A stretch of 64,000 nt of DNA from Oricola nitratireducens (GCF_014904745.1 NZ_JACZCS010000010.1:105929-169928), one strand, 5' to 3'. Counted from the stretch's first letter, positions 8,111-17,710 are shown. Program-made: numbers and translations. The notes: generated by a model not told the origin, from the letters alone.

Positions 8111-9532
8111 ATGACCTATGCTGGCTCCGGCCTTGGTCTGCTCCCGGATGAACGTATCGATCTGTCGGAACGGCTCATCCGCAATGAAGAAGATAACGGA
8201 AAGTCGCTCACCGACCCGGTGACCGGGCTCGGCAATCTCCGCAGGATGAAGGTCAAGACCGACAAGCTGATCGAGCAGCGCGCCGACGATCCCGCGCCGT
8301 TCACGATCGGCATCTTCAACATTGACCGCTTCCGGCCCGTCAACGACCTGTTCGGCCGCAAGGCCGGCGACGAGATCCTCGCCCAGGTCGCCCTGCGGAT
8401 TTCCGCCTCGCTGCCCGACGACGCCACGCTGGTGCGGATCAGCGGCGACATGTTCGGCATGGTGCTGCCGACCTGTTTCTTCGAAAAGGACGCCGAACGG
8501 CTGGGACGCCTGCTGAAGGAAGTCTTCACCGCGCCGTTCGATCTCGGCGAACGGACGGTGCGCATGTCGGCGACCTTCGGATTCTGCCAGTATCCGTTTG
8601 CCGGCAACAGTTTCGACGAACTCTTCGACAAGTGCGAATCCGCGCTTTACCTGGCGCGCAAATCCGGCCCGTCCAGCGTGCAGGTCTATACGCACCAGAT
8701 GGCCGACGACATGCGCAAGCGCACCCGCATCGAACAGGCGCTGCGCAAGGCGATCGCGGCCGAGGAGGTCGAGCCGCATTTCCAGCCGATCGTCGAGATC
8801 GACACGGGCATCATCACCGGCTTCGAATGCCTTGCCCGCTGGACCGACGCCGAACTCGGCGAAATCTCTCCCGGGGTCTTCATCCCGCTTGCCGAACAGG
8901 CCGGCTTCATCGATTCCCTGACCAAACTTCTTTTCGTCAAGGCGATCGAATGCGCCAAGGAATGGCCGGAGCACATCTTCCTGTCGTTCAACCTGTCCTC
9001 CGTCCAGCTGATGGACCCGACCACGGGCCTCGCGGTGATGGCGATGCTGAGCAAGACGGAGTTCGATCCGCGCCGCATCGAGATCGAGATCACCGAGACC
9101 GCGATGATGTCGGATCCGGAGACCGCCGAGCGGATCATCGACGAGATGCGCGCCATCGGCATCCGGGTGCTGCTGGACGACTTCGGCACCGGACAGTCGA
9201 GCCTCGGGCGGTTGCGCGACTTCACCTTCGACAAGCTCAAGATCGACCGCTCCTTCATCGCCGCGCTTGGCGAGGGCGCGCAGCCGGAACATATCGTCAG
9301 GGCGATCCTGAACATGTGCGAGGCGCTGGATCTGGGCGTCATCGCCGAAGGCATCGAGACGGCCGAACAGGCGAAAATGCTGGTTCAGCTCGGCTGCACC
9401 ACAGGCCAAGGCTACTATTTCGGCCGGCCGGCGGACAAGGACAAGACGCTCGCCTATTTCAACGACAGCGAGGTCGCCGCGGACGGGACGCTTACGTGCC
9501 GGGTGACGTCGCCAGGCTGTTGCGCCGGCTGA
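8111..9532 (+). CDS. Cyclic-di-GMP phosphodiesterase with degenerate GGDEF domain
   Basis: 473 residues with no signal or membrane segment. Residues 30-195 are a GGDEF fold whose signature is SGDMF (111-115), so cyclase activity is unlikely; the upstream FNIDRFRPVND and GRKAGDEIL elements remain. Residues 205-455 are an EAL domain in which the motif reads ECL (E239). The other catalytic positions look intact: N294, E326, D356-D357, K377, E413 and Q433. The expected role is hydrolysis of cyclic-di-GMP, perhaps tuned by the degenerate domain. The 3' end overlaps the convergent galE by 41 bases. The start is ATG at 8111, supported only by a weak ribosome site. Confidence 0.88.
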   Translation: MTYAGSGLGLLPDERIDLSERLIRNEEDNGKSLTDPVTGLGNLRRMKVKTDKLIEQRADDPAPFTIGIFNIDRFRPVNDLFGRKAGDEILAQVALRISASLPDDATLVRISGDMFGMVLPTCFFEKDAERLGRLLKEVFTAPFDLGERTVRMSATFGFCQYPFAGNSFDELFDKCESALYLARKSGPSSVQVYTHQMADDMRKRTRIEQALRKAIAAEEVEPHFQPIVEIDTGIITGFECLARWTDAELGEISPGVFIPLAEQAGFIDSLTKLLFVKAIECAKEWPEHIFLSFNLSSVQLMDPTTGLAVMAMLSKTEFDPRRIEIEITETAMMSDPETAERIIDEMRAIGIRVLLDDFGTGQSSLGRLRDFTFDKLKIDRSFIAALGEGAQPEHIVRAILNMCEALDLGVIAEGIETAEQAKMLVQLGCTTGQGYYFGRPADKDKTLAYFNDSEVAADGTLTCRVTSPGCCAG

Positions 9533-10499
9533 GGCTCTCTTCCCAGGCAAGCGCCGAGGACACGATTTCCACCAGATCGTCATGCGCCGGTTCCCAGCCG
9601 AAGGCGCTGCGCGCCGTGTCGGCATTGGCGACGATGGCGACGGCATCGCCGGCACGGCGCGCGCCGTAGCGAACGGGCAGCGGCTTGCCGGTCACCCGCT
9701 GGACGCAATCGAGCACCTCAAGCACCGAATAGCCGCGGCCATAGCCGCAATTGGCGATGATGCTGTCGGCGCCGGCGCGAAGCCGCCTGAGGGCGAGCAG
9801 ATGGGCGTTCACGAGATCGGTGACGTGGATGTAGTCGCGGATGCAGGTGCCGTCGGGCGTCGGATAGTCGGTTCCGAATACCTCGATGCCGGCGCGCTTT
9901 CCGAGCGCCGCCTCGCAGGCGACCTTGATCAGATGCGTCGCTCCCCTGGTCGACTGGCCGGTGCGGCCCTTTGGATCGGCTCCGGCGACATTGAAGTAGC
10001 GCAGCGCGGTAAAGCGTAAATCATGCGCCTTGGCGACATCGGCCAGGATGATCTCGGTCATCAGCTTGGACATGCCGTAAGGCGAATCCGGATTTCTCGG
10101 CTGGTCTTCGGTCACCGGTTCGTCGCCGACCGAGCCGTAGACGGCCGCCGTCGAGGAGAAGATGAAATTGCGCACGCCGGTCTCGACCGCGGCCTCGATG
10201 AGCGTACGCGAATTGGACGTGTTGTTGCCGTAGTAGGACAGCGGATCGGCGACCGATTCCGGCACCACGATCGAGCCGGCAAAATGGATGATGGCGTCGA
10301 CGCCGTTGTCGCGGATGATCCCGGTGACGAACTCCTTGTCGGCGATGTCGCCGACGCAAAGTTTCGCTTCCGGCGCGACGGCCCATTCGAACCCGGTCGA
10401 CAGCCGGTCGATCACGACGACGTCCTCGCCGGCGTCGAGCAACGCCCAGACCATGTGACTGCCGATGTAACCCGCACCGCCGGTGACCAGAACCGCCAT
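9492..10499 (-). CDS. galE: UDP-glucose 4-epimerase
   Basis: 335 residues, the usual length. An extended SDR with the NAD-binding TGGAGYIGSH at the N-terminus, FSSTAAVYG containing the catalytic serine, and YGMSK containing the tyrosine and lysine. It interconverts UDP-glucose and UDP-galactose, supplying galactose for exopolysaccharide and lipopolysaccharide; rhizobial homologues are called exoB. It is a cytosolic single gene, convergent with the EAL gene and divergent from allantoicase. The final residues NSLATSPGT extend past the usual end, inside the 41-base overlap. Confidence 0.93.
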   Translation of the reverse strand: MAVLVTGGAGYIGSHMVWALLDAGEDVVVIDRLSTGFEWAVAPEAKLCVGDIADKEFVTGIIRDNGVDAIIHFAGSIVVPESVADPLSYYGNNTSNSRTLIEAAVETGVRNFIFSSTAAVYGSVGDEPVTEDQPRNPDSPYGMSKLMTEIILADVAKAHDLRFTALRYFNVAGADPKGRTGQSTRGATHLIKVACEAALGKRAGIEVFGTDYPTPDGTCIRDYIHVTDLVNAHLLALRRLRAGADSIIANCGYGRGYSVLEVLDCVQRVTGKPLPVRYGARRAGDAVAIVANADTARSAFGWEPAHDDLVEIVSSALAWEESLSRRNSLATSPGT

Positions 10500-10527
10500 T
10501 GCCGCGCACTCCTTCTATGCGTGCATC

Positions 10528-10549
10528 GCGAGCCGTGATAATGGCTCGC
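10528..10549. other. Inverted repeat between galE and allantoicase
   Basis: GCGAGCC and GGCTCGC flank eight bases in the 113-bp divergent space. It could be an operator for either gene; nothing further can be said. Confidence 0.25.
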
Positions 10550-10612
10550 ATCGGGCAGCCGGGCCTCTGACCGACTGCCGCGCGAAAACTAATTGCCAAG
10601 GCTTAACACTCA

Positions 10613-11629
10613 ATGGATATCTCGCCGGCTTCAACCCCCGAATTCGCCACTCGCTATCCCAATCTCGCATCCGCCGGGCTCGGCGCACGGATCGTTTCCG
10701 TCACCGACGACTTCTTCGCCGAGGCGCCGCGCATGCTCGCCGACGACGACGCGGTGTTCATCGCGGATAAATACGACGAAAACGGCAAGTGGATGGACGG
10801 ATGGGAATCGCGGCGCAAGCGCGGTCCCGGACACGATCACGCGGTCATCGCGCTCGCCGCGCCGGCGGTCATCCACGGATTCGACATCGACACCAGCCAT
10901 TTCACCGGCAACTACCCGCCGGCTTGCTCGATCGAGGCCTGCAACATGCCGTCCGGCAGCGAACCCGATGCCGACACGTCATGGCAGCTGATCGTGCCGA
11001 TGACGCCGCTCGGGCCGAACAGCCACCATTTCGTCGCGCATGAAGACGCCAGCGTCTGGACGCATCTGCGCCTGAACATCTTTCCGGACGGCGGCGTCGC
11101 GCGGTTGCGCGTCTACGGGCTGGCGCAGCCTTCGGAACACGCCGCCGGCGAGGACTTCGACCTCGCCTCGCTGATCAACGGCGCGCGCATCGTCGGCTTC
11201 TCGGACGCCCACTACGGCAATTACCACCGCCTGCTGACCCCGACCGTTCCGAAGGACATGGGCGACGGCTGGGAAACGCGCCGGCGGCGCGAACCGGGCA
11301 ACGACTGGATCATCATCGCGCTCGCCGCGCCGGGCCATGTCGAGCGGGTCATCGTCGACACGGCCTATTACAAGGGCAATTTCCCCGAAAGCTGCTCGAT
11401 CGACGCCGCTTTCCTGCCGGACGCGCTCGCCGCCGGGCCGGACGCCGACGCGATGCTGGTGACGGCGTCGATGTTCTGGGAGCCGCTGATGGGACGCCAG
11501 CCGCTTCACGCCGACCGCGTGCACGAGTTCACCGACATTCCTGCGCACGGGCCGGTGACGCATGTGCGGCTCAACATCCATCCCGATGGCGGCGTCAGCC
11601 GTTTCAAGCTGTTCGGGCGCAAGGCCTGA
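10613..11629 (+). CDS. alc: Allantoicase
   Basis: 338 residues made of two homologous allantoicase domains, about 1-170 and 175-338. The halves share ARIVSVTDDFF / ARIVGFSDAHY, GWESRRKRGPGHDHA / GWETRRRREPGNDWI and LNIFPDGGVARLRVYG / LNIHPDGGVSRFKLFG. The enzyme hydrolyses allantoate to ureidoglycolate and urea in purine nitrogen salvage. No other ureide-pathway gene is in the window, so the gene seems unlinked here. It starts at ATG 10613, divergent from galE. A short gap with only a weak hairpin separates it from the convergent aminotransferase. Confidence 0.92.
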   Translation: MDISPASTPEFATRYPNLASAGLGARIVSVTDDFFAEAPRMLADDDAVFIADKYDENGKWMDGWESRRKRGPGHDHAVIALAAPAVIHGFDIDTSHFTGNYPPACSIEACNMPSGSEPDADTSWQLIVPMTPLGPNSHHFVAHEDASVWTHLRLNIFPDGGVARLRVYGLAQPSEHAAGEDFDLASLINGARIVGFSDAHYGNYHRLLTPTVPKDMGDGWETRRRREPGNDWIIIALAAPGHVERVIVDTAYYKGNFPESCSIDAAFLPDALAAGPDADAMLVTASMFWEPLMGRQPLHADRVHEFTDIPAHGPVTHVRLNIHPDGGVSRFKLFGRKA

Positions 11630-11658
11630 GGCAAACCCGTCCGGCGCGCGAACGGGGG

Positions 11659-12849
11659 TCAGTTCCGCGCGCCGATATGGCGTTCGAGCCGCTCGGCCGC
11701 GGCCGCGATATGGCCGAGGTCGCGATTGAAGCAGAGCCTGAAAAACCCCTCACCGGACGGACCGAAGGCGCTGCCCGGCGCGAGGCCGACACCGGTCTCG
11801 TCGACGAGGCGTTTCGCCGTCGCCATCGAATCCGTAACGCCGTCGATGGCGAAGAACAGATAGAACGCGCCCATCGGCGGTGCGACGCGGACGCGGCCGG
11901 TCGCCTGCAAACGCGACATGACCATGTCGAGGGCTTCGGCCGCGCGGGCGCGCTGGGTCGCGATGAAATCGTCGCCACTGTCGAGCGCCGCCGTCGCGCC
12001 GCGTTGCAGGAATTGCGGCACGCCCGATGTCGAATATTGCACCAGATTCTCGAACATCGGCATGAGCGCCGGCGGCGCCTTGATCCAGCCGACGCGCCAG
12101 CCGGTCATCGCCCAGTTCTTGGAAAAGGAATTGACGTAGAGGATGCGGTCGTCCGGCGCCTGGACGTCGAGGAAGGACGGCGCGCGATGCCCCTCGCCAT
12201 ACCAGAACAGCGCATAGATCTCGTCGGCGATGATCCAGATGCCGTGCTTGCGGGCGATGGCGAGAATGGCGGCCAGCGTCTCGCGCGTCGCCGCCCAGCC
12301 GGTCGGATTGGACGGCGTGTTGATGAGCAGCGCCCGCGTGCGCGGGGTGATGGCGGCTTCCAGCCTGGCGAGATCCAGCGTCCAGCCGGTTTCGTGGAAA
12401 TCGAGACCAACCGGCACGGCCTTGCCGCCGGCGATTTCCAGCGCGGCCGCGAAGTTCGGCCAGGCGGGCGCAAGATAGATGCATTCGTCGCCGGCGCCGG
12501 CAACCGCCTGGAGCGACAGCTGGACCGCCTGCATGCCGGACCCGGTGACGACATAATCCTCAGGCCCGGTCTCGACACCGAAATGGCGGGTGAAATAGCG
12601 CGCCAGCGCCTCGCGAAGCGGCGGAATTCCCTGTTGATATGTGTAGAAGGTCTCGCCGCCGAGCAGCGCCTCGGCGGCCGGCCGGGCGATGAATTCGGGC
12701 GTCGCGAGATCGCCCTCGCCGACCCAGAGCGGTATCAGCCCGTCGCGGCCGCGGGCATGATCGACCAGAGCGACGATGCCGCTCGGCGGCGCGTTCACCG
12801 CTTCCTTGCGCAGGGCAAAACCTTCGAGCGATCCGGCGGTCTGATTCAT
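11659..12849 (-). CDS. PLP-dependent class I/II aminotransferase
   Basis: 396 residues from ATG 12849. The frame continues 20 codons upstream, but those fall across the mscL terminator and are unlikely to be translated. Fold-type I features are WVGEGDLATPEF, TGSGMQAVQL (102-111), NTPSNPTG (177-184), ADEIY (208-212) and the PLP lysine in SFSKNWAMTGWRVGW (K244). The sequence fits the AspC-like group, including aspartate and aromatic aminotransferases, but the substrate cannot be read. It lies downstream of mscL on the same strand, separated by a terminator. Confidence 0.88.
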   Translation of the reverse strand: MNQTAGSLEGFALRKEAVNAPPSGIVALVDHARGRDGLIPLWVGEGDLATPEFIARPAAEALLGGETFYTYQQGIPPLREALARYFTRHFGVETGPEDYVVTGSGMQAVQLSLQAVAGAGDECIYLAPAWPNFAAALEIAGGKAVPVGLDFHETGWTLDLARLEAAITPRTRALLINTPSNPTGWAATRETLAAILAIARKHGIWIIADEIYALFWYGEGHRAPSFLDVQAPDDRILYVNSFSKNWAMTGWRVGWIKAPPALMPMFENLVQYSTSGVPQFLQRGATAALDSGDDFIATQRARAAEALDMVMSRLQATGRVRVAPPMGAFYLFFAIDGVTDSMATAKRLVDETGVGLAPGSAFGPSGEGFFRLCFNRDLGHIAAAAERLERHIGARN

Positions 12850-12878
12850 GATGGTTCCCGGGTAGAGAGGACAGAGAA

Positions 12879-12904
12879 AAACCCCGGCGAAACGGCCGGG
12901 GTTT
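12879..12904 (-). terminator. Rho-independent terminator of mscL
   Basis: AAACCCCGGC and GCCGGGGTTT form a 10-bp stem around a six-base loop. Read on the minus strand the stem is followed by a T run, placing it correctly after the mscL stop and before the aminotransferase start. Confidence 0.8.
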
Positions 12905-12926
12905 CTCAACGTTCCACGCGCTTGGC

Positions 12927-13340
12927 CTATTTTTTCAACAGATCGCGGATTTCGGTCAAAAGCGCAACATCGGCGGGCGGCGCCGGCGGCGCTTCGGGGG
13001 CCGGTTCTTCCTTGCGGCGCAGGCTGTTCACCGCCTTGACCATCAGGAAGATGATCCAGGCGAGGATCAGGAAATTGATGACCTGGGTGATGAAGCTGCC
13101 ATAGGCGAGAACGGCGCCCTGCTCCCTGGCCGCATCCAGGGTGCTCGCGGTGACGCCCGAGGCGAGCGGGACGAAGAAGTTGGTGAAATCGAACCCGCCG
13201 AATATCGCGCCGACGACCGGCATGATGACATCGTCGGTCAATGATTTGACAATGCCGCCGAACGCCCCGCCAATGATCACGCCAACGGCAAGATCCATGA
13301 CATTGCCCTTGGCAATAAATTCCTTGAATTCATTGAGCAT
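12927..13340 (-). CDS. mscL: Large-conductance mechanosensitive channel
   Basis: 137 residues, the family length. The N-terminal helix and first membrane span contain [20 protein letters not shown] with the Gly/Ala constriction, followed by the conserved [10 protein letters not shown] periplasmic loop (about 45-75) leads to the second span, with [16 protein letters not shown], then a Pro/Ala linker and a cytoplasmic helix ending [11 protein letters not shown]. The pentameric channel opens under membrane tension to release solutes on osmotic downshift. AGGAG-like bases precede the ATG. It is divergent from the histidine kinase gene. Confidence 0.95.
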   Translation of the reverse strand: MLNEFKEFIAKGNVMDLAVGVIIGGAFGGIVKSLTDDVIMPVVGAIFGGFDFTNFFVPLASGVTASTLDAAREQGAVLAYGSFITQVINFLILAWIIFLMVKAVNSLRRKEEPAPEAPPAPPADVALLTEIRDLLKK

Positions 13341-13417
13341 GGAAATTCCTCCAACTTGCTCGTTGTCGACAGGACCAGCCCCGCATTTGACGCAGATGCG
13401 CGGGATATACCAAAGTC

Positions 13418-13445
13418 GCGATATTGTTAATTCACAATAAATCGC
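13418..13445. promoter_or_regulatory. AT-rich interrupted palindrome between mscL and kinase gene
   Basis: GCGAT-ATTGT and ACAAT-AA-ATCGC face each other around a six-base centre, in the divergent space. The AT-rich context and symmetry fit an operator for mscL or the sensor kinase, but the binding protein is unknown. Confidence 0.35.
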
Positions 13446-13514
13446 TTTAAACAGAGGGATGTCGGGAAGTGTGCGGCCGTCTTGCCTGAATGACGATGCC
13501 GCACTGGAGGATCA

Positions 13515-16500
13515 ATGCAGGGCGGCCTGATCATCGTCGTCGCGCTGGGCTATCTGGCGATCCTGTTCGCTGTCGCCGCCTATGGCGACCGCAGATCGCG
13601 CGGTGGCGCGTCCACCGCGCCGCGGCCGAATATCTACGCGTTCAGCCTCGCCGTCTATTGTACTTCCTGGACCTTTTTCGGATCGGTCGGCGTCGCCTCG
13701 CAGAGCGGCTTCCAGTTCTTCACGATCTATCTCGGGCCGATCCTGGTCTTCACCTTCGGGTATCGCCTGATCGAGCGCATGGTGCGGCTGTCGAAGGCCG
13801 AAAAGATCACCTCAATCGCCGATTTTCTGGCCTCGCGCTACGGCAAGAATGCCTGGGTCGCGGCGCTTGCGGCGGTTATCGCCGTCATCGGAACCGTTCC
13901 CTATATCGCCCTGCAATTGAAGGCGATTTCCGATTCGGTCACGCTGATGGTCAGCCATTACGACGTGTTCCTGGCCTACCAGTCGTCCTTCCATGTCGAT
14001 ATCTCGCTTGTCGTCGCGCTGTTCCTCAGCGTCTTCGCGATCCTGTTCGGAACGCGCCACGCCGACGCGACGGAGCACCAGGACGGCCTGATCCTCGCCG
14101 TGGCGCTGGAATCGCTGGTCAAGATCGCGGTCTTCATGCTGGTCAGCGTCGCGACCGTGTTCTTCATGTTCGGGGGCGCCGGGCCGATCCTCGACGCCAT
14201 CCAGAACAACGACCGGGTCGTTTCGGCGATCTCCGCGGGCAGCAACGGCACGACATGGCTGGTGATGACGCTGCTCAGCGCCGCCGCGATCCTCGCCCTG
14301 CCGCGCCAGTTCCACGTCACCGTGGTGGAAAACCGCGCCGATGTCGAACTGCGGCGCGCCAGGTGGCTGTTCCCGCTTTACCTGATCGTGATCAACCTCT
14401 TGGTGCTGCCGCTCGCCGTCTCGGGCATGCTCAATCTCGACCCGCATGTCGCGCCCGACAATTACGTGCTGGCGCTGCCGCTGGCGGCGGGCCACGAGTT
14501 CCTGGCGTTCCTGACCTTCACCGGCGGATTGTCGGCGGCGACCGCGATGGTGATCGTCGCATCGGTCGCGCTGGCGATCATGATCTCCAACGACCTCGTC
14601 ATGCCGCTCTTGCTGTGGCGGTTCGGCAACCGCTTGCGCACCGCCGCCGGCGACTGGACCAGCGTCATCCTGAACATAAGGCGCGTGTCGATCTTCATCA
14701 TGCTGATCGCGGCATTCGCCTATTACCGCGCCGCCGCCAACACGACGCAACTGGCCGCTATCGGCCTGCTGTCGTTCGCGGCCGTTGCGCAATTCGCGCC
14801 GGCCCTGATCCTCGGCATGTTCTGGCGCGGCGCCAATGCGCGCGGCGCAATCCTCGGCATGGGCGGCGGGTTCGTCGTGTGGGCCTACACGCTGCTGCTG
14901 CCGACGCTGCTCGGCCAGGACACGCCGTTCATCCAGAACGGCATTTTCGGCGTCGGCATGTTGAGGCCGCAGGCGCTGTTCGGCATCGAGGCCGAGCCGC
15001 TCAACCACGGCGTCTTCTGGAGCCTGCTCGTCAATGTCGTGCTGCTCGTCGCCGGATCGCTGTCGCGCGCGCAATCGCCGCTGGAGCGGCTGCAGGCGAT
15101 CACCTTCGTGCCGCGCGACGCGCCGCAGGGCGTGAAGATCCGGCGGTTCCGCACGACGATCACCATCGACGACCTGAAGGGCACGCTGGGGCGCTATGTC
15201 GGCCAGGCGCGCACCGAGCGCGCCTTCGCCGCCTTCGAGGAGCGCGAGGGTCGCGCGCTCGACGGACGGCAGATGACCGACATCTCAGTAGTGCGCTACG
15301 CCGAGCAGATCCTGGCCAGCGCCGTCGGCTCGTCGTCGGCGCGGCTGGTGCTGTCGCTGCTGTTCGAAAAGGACGGCGCGTCGTCACGCGAGACCGTGCA
15401 GCTGCTCGACGATGCGTCGGAAGCGCTGCAGCAGAACCGCGACCTCCTGCAAATGGCGCTCAACCAGATGGATCAGGGCATCTCGGTGTTCGACAACAAC
15501 CTTCGGCTGACCAACTGGAACACCCAGTTCCGCGCCCTGCTCAGCCTGCCGAGCGAGATGGGCCAGTTCGGCTTTCCGATCAAGATGATCATGGAGCGGC
15601 TGGTCGACGACAACCAGATCGACGAGGCGATGGCGTTCGAGGCCGTCGACAACATCACCTCGTTCAAGCGCGCCTGGCAGTTGCCGATGAAGCGCGGCGG
15701 GCGGATCCTGGAAATCCGCTCCAACCCGATGCCGGACGGCGGCATCGTCGTCACCTATACCGACATCACCGGCCGGGTCGAGGCCGACGAGGCGCTGCAG
15801 CGCGCCAAGGAAAGCCTGGAACACCGGGTCGCCGCGCGCACCGCCGAACTGATGAGCGTCAACCGCGAACTCGCCCGCGCGCAGGCGCTCGCAGAGGAGG
15901 CCAATCTCGGCAAGACCCGTTTCCTCGCGGCCGCCGGCCACGACATCTCGCAGCCGCTCAACGCCGCCCGGCTCTACACGTCCTCGCTGGTCGAGCGCAC
16001 CGCCGCGAAAAGGACCAAGGACCGCGAGATCGCGCTGAAGATCGACTCCTCGCTGCAGGCGGTGGAGAGCATCATCGGCGCCGTTCTCGACATTTCGCGC
16101 CTCGACGCCGGCGCGATGACGCCGAGCCCGTCGGTGTTCTCGCTCGGCGACCTGCTGGCGCAGGTGAAGACCGACTTCCAGCCGCTCGCCGACGAGAAGG
16201 GTCTGGAATTCGTCGTCGTGCCGTCGTCCACCGTGGTGGAATCGGACCGCAATCTGTTGCGCCGCCTGATCCAGAACCTGGTTTCCAACGCGCTGAAATA
16301 CACCAGGAGCGGCAAGGTTCTGGTCGGGGTCCGGCGCGACGGCGACGACGCGCTGATCTGCGTCTGCGATACCGGGATCGGCATCGCGTCGAAGAAGGCA
16401 AAGGCGGTGTTCCGCGAGTTCGAACGCCTGTCGGAGGGCGCGCGCATCGCCAGCGGGCTCGGCCTCGGCCTTTCCATCGTCGACCGCATCTCGCGGGTGC

Positions 16501-17021
16501 TCAACCTGTCGATCGAGATGACGTCGAAGCTCGAAAAAGGCACGATCTTTTCGGTGCGCATCAAGCGTTCGCCGGCCGTCCTGATCGCCAAGCCGGCGCG
16601 GATCAGCAAGGCATCGGCGGCGCGCCAGATGCTCGCCGGCATGACCGTCGCCTGCATCGACAACGACGAAACGATCCTGTCCGGCATGACGGTGCTGCTG
16701 GAGGGCTGGGGCGCGAAGGTGATCGCGGCGCCGACACAATCGGAACTGATGAAGCGCATCGCCGATTCGGGAACCGTGCCGAACGTCATCATCGCCGACT
16801 ATCACCTCGACGACGAAAACGGCCTCGACGTCATCGCGGCCATCAGGGCACGGCTCGATCCGGAGATGGACGCGATCCTGATCACCGCGGACCGGTCGGC
16901 GGAACTGCGCGACGCCGCCGCCAATGCCGACATCCAGCTTCTCAACAAGCCCCTGAAACCGGCGGCACTGCGCGCGCTGCTGGCAAGCGTCTCGCCCGAC
17001 AGGGTGGTGGCTGCGGAATAG
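13515..17021 (+). CDS. Hybrid histidine kinase with sodium:solute symporter sensor
   Basis: 1168 residues. Residues 1 to about 500 form a multi-span SSSF transporter-like region (PutP family). Then come a linker, a PAS-like segment near 640-760 (LLQMALNQMDQGISVFDNN), a coiled coil and a HisKA domain with the phospho-acceptor in AGHDISQPL (H809). The HATPase domain has NLVSNALKY, DTGIGI and GLGLGLSIV. A C-terminal receiver carries the aspartate in IIADYH (D1095). The architecture matches CbrA/PutP-type sensor kinases that link substrate uptake to signalling. The likely partner is the NarL-type regulator encoded convergently 20 bases away. The ligand is unknown. The GGAGG-led ATG at 13515 is chosen over an upstream out-of-frame start. 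Confidence 0.9.
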   Translation: MQGGLIIVVALGYLAILFAVAAYGDRRSRGGASTAPRPNIYAFSLAVYCTSWTFFGSVGVASQSGFQFFTIYLGPILVFTFGYRLIERMVRLSKAEKITSIADFLASRYGKNAWVAALAAVIAVIGTVPYIALQLKAISDSVTLMVSHYDVFLAYQSSFHVDISLVVALFLSVFAILFGTRHADATEHQDGLILAVALESLVKIAVFMLVSVATVFFMFGGAGPILDAIQNNDRVVSAISAGSNGTTWLVMTLLSAAAILALPRQFHVTVVENRADVELRRARWLFPLYLIVINLLVLPLAVSGMLNLDPHVAPDNYVLALPLAAGHEFLAFLTFTGGLSAATAMVIVASVALAIMISNDLVMPLLLWRFGNRLRTAAGDWTSVILNIRRVSIFIMLIAAFAYYRAAANTTQLAAIGLLSFAAVAQFAPALILGMFWRGANARGAILGMGGGFVVWAYTLLLPTLLGQDTPFIQNGIFGVGMLRPQALFGIEAEPLNHGVFWSLLVNVVLLVAGSLSRAQSPLERLQAITFVPRDAPQGVKIRRFRTTITIDDLKGTLGRYVGQARTERAFAAFEEREGRALDGRQMTDISVVRYAEQILASAVGSSSARLVLSLLFEKDGASSRETVQLLDDASEALQQNRDLLQMALNQMDQGISVFDNNLRLTNWNTQFRALLSLPSEMGQFGFPIKMIMERLVDDNQIDEAMAFEAVDNITSFKRAWQLPMKRGGRILEIRSNPMPDGGIVVTYTDITGRVEADEALQRAKESLEHRVAARTAELMSVNRELARAQALAEEANLGKTRFLAAAGHDISQPLNAARLYTSSLVERTAAKRTKDREIALKIDSSLQAVESIIGAVLDISRLDAGAMTPSPSVFSLGDLLAQVKTDFQPLADEKGLEFVVVPSSTVVESDRNLLRRLIQNLVSNALKYTRSGKVLVGVRRDGDDALICVCDTGIGIASKKAKAVFREFERLSEGARIASGLGLGLSIVDRISRVLNLSIEMTSKLEKGTIFSVRIKRSPAVLIAKPARISKASAARQMLAGMTVACIDNDETILSGMTVLLEGWGAKVIAAPTQSELMKRIADSGTVPNVIIADYHLDDENGLDVIAAIRARLDPEMDAILITADRSAELRDAAANADIQLLNKPLKPAALRALLASVSPDRVVAAE

Positions 17022-17041
17022 AGCTCAAAAGCCCGGACAGA

Positions 17042-17710
17042 TCAGTCCTGATCCTCGCGCAGCATGTCGGCGCCGATTTTCGACAGCAGGATCACCGCCT
17101 GGGTGCGGCTGTCGACATTGAGCTTCTGCAGCACGGCGGAGACATGCGCCTTGATGGTCGCCTCGGAGACGCCGAGTTCATAGGCGATCTGCTTGTTCAG
17201 AAGACCCTCGGCCAGCATGCCGAGCACGCGCGCCTGCTGCGGCGTCAGCGTGCGCAGACGGCGGATCAGTTCGCCGATCTCCGGATCGTGCTCACTGCCG
17301 AGATTCATGTCATCGGGCAGCGCGATCTCGCCGGCAAGCACGTCGGCGACGCCCTTGCGGATCGCGTCCGTGCGCGCGGATTTGGAAATGAAGCCGGACG
17401 CGCCGAGCTCGATCGAGCGGCGCACCGTCGACACGTCATCCGTGCCCGAAATGACGATCACCGGCACGGAGGGATAGGCGGCGCGCACCGAAACCAGTGC
17501 CGAAAGGCCGCTGGAGCCGGGCATGGACAGGTCGAGCAGAACGAGATCGGTGTCGGCGTCGGCGGCGAGCGCCGCCATGGCCGAACCGAAGTCCTCCGCC
17601 TCGCTGACGACCGGCGGTTCGAAGTCGTCGCCGAGCGGAATGCTGATGGCGGACTTGATCGCGTCCCTGAACAAGGGATGGTCGTCCGCTACCAGTATGT
17701 GTACCGCCAT
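17042..17710 (-). CDS. NarL/FixJ-family response regulator
   Basis: 222 residues. The N-terminal receiver (1-125) has the acidic ADDHP pair, the phospho-aspartate in LVLLDLSMPG and the lysine in GFISKSA. The C-terminal LuxR helix-turn-helix (about 155-215) reads LTPQQARVLGMLAEGLLNKQIAYELGVS in two halves. GGGGAG lies seven bases before the ATG. It faces the hybrid kinase gene tail to tail and is the obvious candidate output. The target genes are unknown. Similar regulators in the order are annotated AgmR-like, but that name is not proven here. Confidence 0.9.
   Translation of the reverse strand: MAVHILVADDHPLFRDAIKSAISIPLGDDFEPPVVSEAEDFGSAMAALAADADTDLVLLDLSMPGSSGLSALVSVRAAYPSVPVIVISGTDDVSTVRRSIELGASGFISKSARTDAIRKGVADVLAGEIALPDDMNLGSEHDPEIGELIRRLRTLTPQQARVLGMLAEGLLNKQIAYELGVSEATIKAHVSAVLQKLNVDSRTQAVILLSKIGADMLREDQD

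Noticed and set aside
8087..9655. Minus-strand open frame opposite the EAL gene
   Set aside because: The plus-strand GGDEF/EAL motifs are unmistakable.
12850..12909. Upstream extension of the aminotransferase by 20 codons
   Set aside because: It lies inside the mscL terminator and reads unlike the family N-terminus.
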